A model generated the notes under the pieces. The model saw nothing but the letters and a program-made list of their open reading frames with translations, was not told where the DNA came from and searched no databases. From Melioribacteraceae bacterium (lineage in GTDB: Bacteria > Bacteroidota > Ignavibacteria > Ignavibacteriales > Melioribacteraceae), in contig JAKIUC010000011.1 of the NCBI GenBank assembly GCA_021647785.1, positions 1-64,000 of the forward strand: a DNA stretch of 64,000 nucleotides. Reading direction: 5' to 3'. Positions 60,429-64,000 of this stretch are shown piece by piece (positions within the stretch are counted from its first letter, which is position 1; the number at the start of each line of letters is the position of its first letter). Both the position numbers and the translations under genes were made by a program.

Positions 60429-61994
60429 TCAATTCAACTTTACAACCTTTTCAACTTTATTTAGAAGCGAACCCGTTTCAACTAACTCAGAAACTTTATC
60501 AATATCGAGATACATAATTCTATCTTTACCCAATGGTGGCACGTGTTTTCTAATCTCTTTTAAGGCTGCATTTGTTCCTTTTCCACACTTAAGTGGTTTA
60601 AGAAACTCGATGCCTTGGGCTGCGGTTAGTAATTCAATTGAAATTACTTTTTGAACATTCTTTAAAATCTGAAAACATTTGCGAGATGCAATTGAACCCA
60701 TTGAGTTATGATCTTCTTGGTTTGCAGATGTTGGAATTGAATCGACAGAAGCTGGATGAGAAAGAACTTTATTTTCTGAAACCAAACTTGCAGCTGTATA
60801 TTGGGCAATCATAAAGCCAGAATTTAATCCTCCCTCTTTTGTTAAAAATCTTGGCAAATCACTGAGTGAGCCATTGGTTAGTCGTTCAACTCTACGCTCC
60901 GCAACACTTGCTAATTCCGAAAGAGCAATGCTCATAAAATCCATTGCAAGAGCCATCGGCTGCCCATGAAAATTTCCACCTTCGAGATGCTCACCAACAA
61001 GTTGGTCGTCATCCTCTGGAAAAATCAATGGATTATCATTAACCGAATTCAACTCAATTTCAACACGCGAGCATACATAATTTACAGCATCCTTTGATGC
61101 ACCATGTATTTGAGGAATGCAGCGGATTGAATAAGAGTCCTGCACTCTGTTGTCATTAGTTAGATGGGAGTTCCGTATTTCACTCCCATCAATTAAATTA
61201 AGCATATTATTGGCGGTTGTAGTTTGCCCCTCAAATGGACGAAGCATTTGAATTCGCTTATCGTATGCCGTGTCTGTTCCTCGTAAAGCTTCGTGGCTTA
61301 GGGCTGCTGCAATATCAGAATATTTTAAAAGCCTCTTTGCCTGAATTGAAATGTAGGCTGCAAATGCTGTCATCATCTGTGTTCCGTTTATCAGTGCAAG
61401 TCCTTCTTTAGCTGAAAGTTTAACTGACACTAATCCAAACTTTTTTAATCCCGTTTTTGATAAAATTGGTTTTACATTTTTCTTTGTTAAATATGTCAAC
61501 TCTTTGAAGATTTGCACTTTCCCTTTTCCAATCATTGCAAGAACAAGATGTGCGAGTGGGGCTAAATCACCACTGGAGCCAACAGAGCCTTGCGAAGGGA
61601 CTACCGGAATAATATTATTATTAATCATATCAATTAATAATTGCAATGTTGTTAACCTAATACCAGAGTGACCACGAGCAAGGGCATTTACACGCAAAAG
61701 CATCATCACCTTTACAATAAAGGGGGGTAGCGGGTCTCCGACTCCAACCGAATGACTAATAATTAAATTCTCTTGTAATTGTTCTAACTTTTCGTGAGAG
61801 ATTTTAATATTTGCAAACTCGCCAAAGCCTGTTGTAATACCGTAAACAACTTCATCATCTGCGATCCATTTATCAACCATTGCACGAGCTTTCTTTACTC
61901 GTTTTTTCGATTCTGCCGAGAGTTCTATTTTATCTTTTCCTGAAAGAAATTTTTCAACTCCAGCAAGTGTTAATGACTTTCCATCAAGCTTCAT
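60429..61994 (-). CDS. hutH: Histidine ammonia-lyase
   Basis: The 521-residue enzyme deaminates histidine to urocanate. 'G-I-T-T-G-F-G' and the MIO region are present, the latter as 'G-S-V-G-S-S-G-D-L-A-P-L' (residues 136-147). The MIO triad is Ser140-Ser141-Gly142 instead of the usual Ala-Ser-Gly, a variant that can still cyclise. 'Q-D-S-Y-S-I-R-C-x-P-Q', 'N-D-N-P-L' and 'E-G-G-N-F-H-G' are further family motifs. No other hut genes are adjacent. The S8 protease gene begins 20 bases downstream on the same strand. Confidence 0.94.
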   Translation of the reverse strand: MKLDGKSLTLAGVEKFLSGKDKIELSAESKKRVKKARAMVDKWIADDEVVYGITTGFGEFANIKISHEKLEQLQENLIISHSVGVGDPLPPFIVKVMMLLRVNALARGHSGIRLTTLQLLIDMINNNIIPVVPSQGSVGSSGDLAPLAHLVLAMIGKGKVQIFKELTYLTKKNVKPILSKTGLKKFGLVSVKLSAKEGLALINGTQMMTAFAAYISIQAKRLLKYSDIAAALSHEALRGTDTAYDKRIQMLRPFEGQTTTANNMLNLIDGSEIRNSHLTNDNRVQDSYSIRCIPQIHGASKDAVNYVCSRVEIELNSVNDNPLIFPEDDDQLVGEHLEGGNFHGQPMALAMDFMSIALSELASVAERRVERLTNGSLSDLPRFLTKEGGLNSGFMIAQYTAASLVSENKVLSHPASVDSIPTSANQEDHNSMGSIASRKCFQILKNVQKVISIELLTAAQGIEFLKPLKCGKGTNAALKEIRKHVPPLGKDRIMYLDIDKVSELVETGSLLNKVEKVVKLN

Positions 61995-62174
61995 TAGTAA
62001 TCCAATAATTTTATTTTTATAGGAATAACTTTTTAAATTAATATAAAAGTTATTCTATTTTGATGATTGTTGCAAATGGTTAATTTACATGCTTAAAAAT
62101 AAGTGTTGCAACATTAGATGTTATAACATATATTGTGTGTGTTCATTTATTAAAAAATAAAAAAAGGAGATAAA

Positions 62175-62762
62175 ATGAAAAAGACAAATATAATATTCTT
62201 GCTGATTGCTTTTATAAGCACAACTCTATTTGCTCAAACAGAATGGAAGTTCGACAAATCACATTCGGAAATTGGTTTTAATGTTACACACATGTTAATT
62301 TCAGAGGTTAGCGGTAATTTCAAAAAGTATCATGGCACTATTGTTTCACCAAACGACGATTTTCAAGATGCCACAATTGAATTTGAAGCCCAAATCGCAT
62401 CAATATTTACTGATAACGAAACACGAGACAAACACTTAAGATCGGATGATTTTTTCAATGCAGAAAAATATCCTACATTAAGATTTGTTAGTAAATCGTT
62501 TACAAAGGTTGAAGGCAAAAACTATAAACTCGTGGGTAACCTTACAATTAAGAGTACTACAAAAGAAGTTACATTTGCAGTTAAATATAACGGAACAATT
62601 ACTGGACCATGGGGGAAAACGAGAGCAGGATTCAAAATAGTTGGGGAGATAGATCGCTTCGACTATAATTTGAACTGGAACAAAGCACTTGAAGCTGGAG
62701 GCTTAGTGGTTAGCAAAGAGGTTGAGTTAGAGATAAAACTTGAATTAATTAGAAAGAAATAA
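62175..62762 (+). CDS. Periplasmic YceI family protein
   Basis: This 195-residue protein has a signal peptide (…S-T-T-L-F-A-Q), then the YceI lipocalin-like barrel: 'W-K-F-D-K-S-H-S-E-I-G-F-N-V', 'F-F-N-A-E-K-Y-P', 'L-V-G-N-L-T-I-K' and 'G-R/K-T-R-A-G-F'. YceI proteins bind isoprenoid-like lipids in the periplasm and are often linked to stress or pH responses. An AAAGGAG ribosome site precedes the ATG. It is 19 bases before the MarR gene, a common pairing. Confidence 0.93.
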   Translation: MKKTNIIFLLIAFISTTLFAQTEWKFDKSHSEIGFNVTHMLISEVSGNFKKYHGTIVSPNDDFQDATIEFEAQIASIFTDNETRDKHLRSDDFFNAEKYPTLRFVSKSFTKVEGKNYKLVGNLTIKSTTKEVTFAVKYNGTITGPWGKTRAGFKIVGEIDRFDYNLNWNKALEAGGLVVSKEVELEIKLELIRKK

Positions 62763-62781
62763 TAAATCCTATAGAGAATGT

Positions 62782-63234
62782 ATGGCGAAATTAGAAGAAG
62801 AAATAAAGCAAAGTAAGTTTAAGAACGAATATGAAAAATTAGCCGTGAATATATTTTATACTCACGGCTGGTTAATAAGTAAACATTCTGGAATATTGAA
62901 AAAATTTGGCATAACAACGACACAGTATAATATTCTTAGAATATTACGTGGTCAACATCCCAATCCTGTCCCCATCTCTTTATTAAAAGAGAGAATGCTC
63001 GACAAAATGTGTGATGCATCACGCCTTGTTGATAGGCTGCGCACAAAGGGTTTTGTAATTAGAAAAACCTGTAATGAGGATAGACGCAAGGTTAATGTTC
63101 TTATCTCTAAAAAGGGATTAAATATTTTGAACAAATTGGATGAAAGTAAAAATCAACTTGAACTCCATTTTAAAAACGTAAGCAAAACAGAAGCAAGAGA
63201 GATGAATTCTCTTTTAGATAAACTTAGGGGTTAA
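62782..63234 (+). CDS. MarR-family transcriptional regulator
   Basis: The 150-residue winged-helix protein has the MarR core: 'G-I-T-T-T-Q-Y-N-I-L-R-I-L-R-G' and the recognition helix/wing 'D-A-S-R-L-V-D-R-L-R-T-K-G-F-V' with 'C-N-E-D-R-R-K-V-N-V'. The ends are helical dimerisation segments. It follows the YceI gene closely, so it probably controls that operon in response to an organic ligand or oxidant. Confidence 0.92.
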   Translation: MAKLEEEIKQSKFKNEYEKLAVNIFYTHGWLISKHSGILKKFGITTTQYNILRILRGQHPNPVPISLLKERMLDKMCDASRLVDRLRTKGFVIRKTCNEDRRKVNVLISKKGLNILNKLDESKNQLELHFKNVSKTEAREMNSLLDKLRG

Positions 63235-63513
63235 AGGGTGTTCCTACAATATTTGCAGCACTTTGTATCGTAGTCATATCCTTCGGAAACACAGTTAGGG
63301 CAAACTTGCATTAATATTTTCTCACTCTTAACTTTTGTGAGTTCTGAAGTAACTATTACTGTTGAAACTGCTATAATCCCATATCCAATAATCTATGATT
63401 GAAGCAAGTATTTGTCCAAGAGGAGTTTGCGGAGAAATATTCCCATAGCCAACAGTTGTTAGTGTTACAATTGCCCAATAAATTGAACGAGGAATATTTG
63501 TAAATCCATTTTC
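63231..63513 (-). pseudogene. Relic of a potassium-channel gene
   Basis: On the minus strand a fragment reads '[14 protein letters not shown]' followed by the K+ filter T-V-G-Y-G-N-I-S-P. After one frameshift near 63395 it continues '[16 protein letters not shown]' and a zinc-ribbon-like tail (C-P-N-C … C-C-K-Y-C) to a TAA at 63231-63233. This is the C-terminal half of a Bacteroidota voltage-gated-type ion transporter. The first half, including the voltage-sensor helices, is missing, and a TAA lies just upstream. It overlaps the MarR stop on the other strand. Confidence 0.7.
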
Positions 63514-63647
63514 TTAATGAAAATTCTGATTTGGTCATCAACATTTACCATTCTTCATGTTTTTTTACCACTCATCATAATTCGTTATAAGTACTCTTCT
63601 TCAAACAATAAATTGCGACAGAAATTTTAAACTAAACGGATTATAAA

Positions 63648-64000
63648 ATGAAAACACCAAAACAATTTAGCACTATTTTAAGTACAACATTAGTAATCAT
63701 TATTTTTTTTATAACTCTAACAAAAGCTGAAACAATTTCTTTCGATTCTTTCGACGCAACGGTAACAGGTGAAGGGAATCCAATCGTTTTTATTCATGGA
63801 TATGCTTCTGGCAAGAGTGTTTGGGATGAAACGGTTGATTATCTTAAATCAGATTTTCAATGCCACGTAATCCAGATTGCTGGATTTGCAGGGAGAGACC
63901 CAATTAAAGTAGAAAGTTTTTTATCTAAATTAAAAGATGATATTGCTGAATATATAAAGGACAACAATCTTAAAAAGGTTATAATTGTAGGTCATAGCAT
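63648..64000 (+). CDS. Exported alpha/beta-hydrolase, N-terminal part (cut by the right edge)
   Basis: The frame from ATG 63648 is open to the window end, with 117 residues visible. A signal peptide (…F-F-I-T-L-T-K-A-E) is followed by the alpha/beta-hydrolase start: 'P-I-V-F-I-H-G-Y-A-S-G-K-S-V-W' (oxyanion H-G) and, at the edge, 'V-I-I-V-G-H-S', the nucleophile elbow. The rest, including the acid and base residues, lies outside. It is a periplasmic esterase or lipase type; the substrate is unknown. Confidence 0.85.
   Translation, partial: MKTPKQFSTILSTTLVIIIFFITLTKAETISFDSFDATVTGEGNPIVFIHGYASGKSVWDETVDYLKSDFQCHVIQIAGFAGRDPIKVESFLSKLKDDIAEYIKDNNLKKVIIVGHS

Overview
The window is AT-rich (roughly one third G+C by eye) apart from its first ~1 kb. 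It looks like a chromosome segment of a Bacteroidota/Chlorobiota-group bacterium, most likely Ignavibacteriota. Three exported proteins end in type IX secretion (T9SS) type A sorting domains with an N-Y-P-N-P-F core and a short basic tail. There is also a PorV/PorQ-like outer-membrane protein, many '-AQ' signal peptides and lipoproteins, and no rRNA, tRNA or CRISPR array that I could see. Ordinary TAA/TAG/TGA stops are used.

Left edge (1-2217): one minus-strand frame reads the C-terminal three quarters of a DUF1015 protein in G+C-richer DNA, joined in frame near position 1030 to an AT-rich secreted TPR-like protein. This is probably a chimeric join. From 2.2 to 24.7 kb lie housekeeping and envelope genes: an S9 peptidase, a NUDIX hydrolase, murI, glnD, a tyrosine phenol-lyase, queF/queC, beta-barrel proteins, PorQ-like and a ClC channel. 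They are interrupted at 7.4-9.7 kb by a small accessory island: a TcmP / three-Cys-motif (DUF5131) gene pair followed by an antitoxin with the stump of its toxin.

24.8-37.9 kb is a decaying accessory region. It holds a T9SS metallopeptidase whose single reading frame is cut by two stop codons, a diverged ~200-bp repeat present twice (25.2 and 28.5 kb), a sensor kinase / sigma54 activator pair, a GH20 enzyme, and a two-gene DUF1828-type cassette. The cassette is broken by a nonsense codon, a 1-nt frameshift and a 268-bp MITE-like element with 30-bp terminal inverted repeats and an exact 8-bp target duplication.

39.6-46.9 kb is a complete drug-efflux operon of YbhGFSR type (TetR, HlyD-type adaptor, ABC ATPase, TolC, second ABC ATPase, two ABC-2 permeases). 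It is headed by a perfect 28-bp inverted repeat. 47-64 kb returns to core metabolism: pyrimidine nucleoside phosphorylase, peptidase T, fructose-bisphosphatase, histidine ammonia-lyase, and a trifunctional chorismate mutase / prephenate dehydratase / DAHP synthase. It also carries a membrane sensor fused to a Schlafen-type AlbA_2 domain, a secreted subtilisin-like protease, YceI, MarR, a potassium-channel relic and the start of an alpha/beta hydrolase.

The best candidates for something new are the TcmP/DUF5131 cassette, the cache-like sensor-AlbA_2 receptor, the MITE-disrupted DUF1828 cassette, and the operator-like palindrome ahead of the efflux operon.
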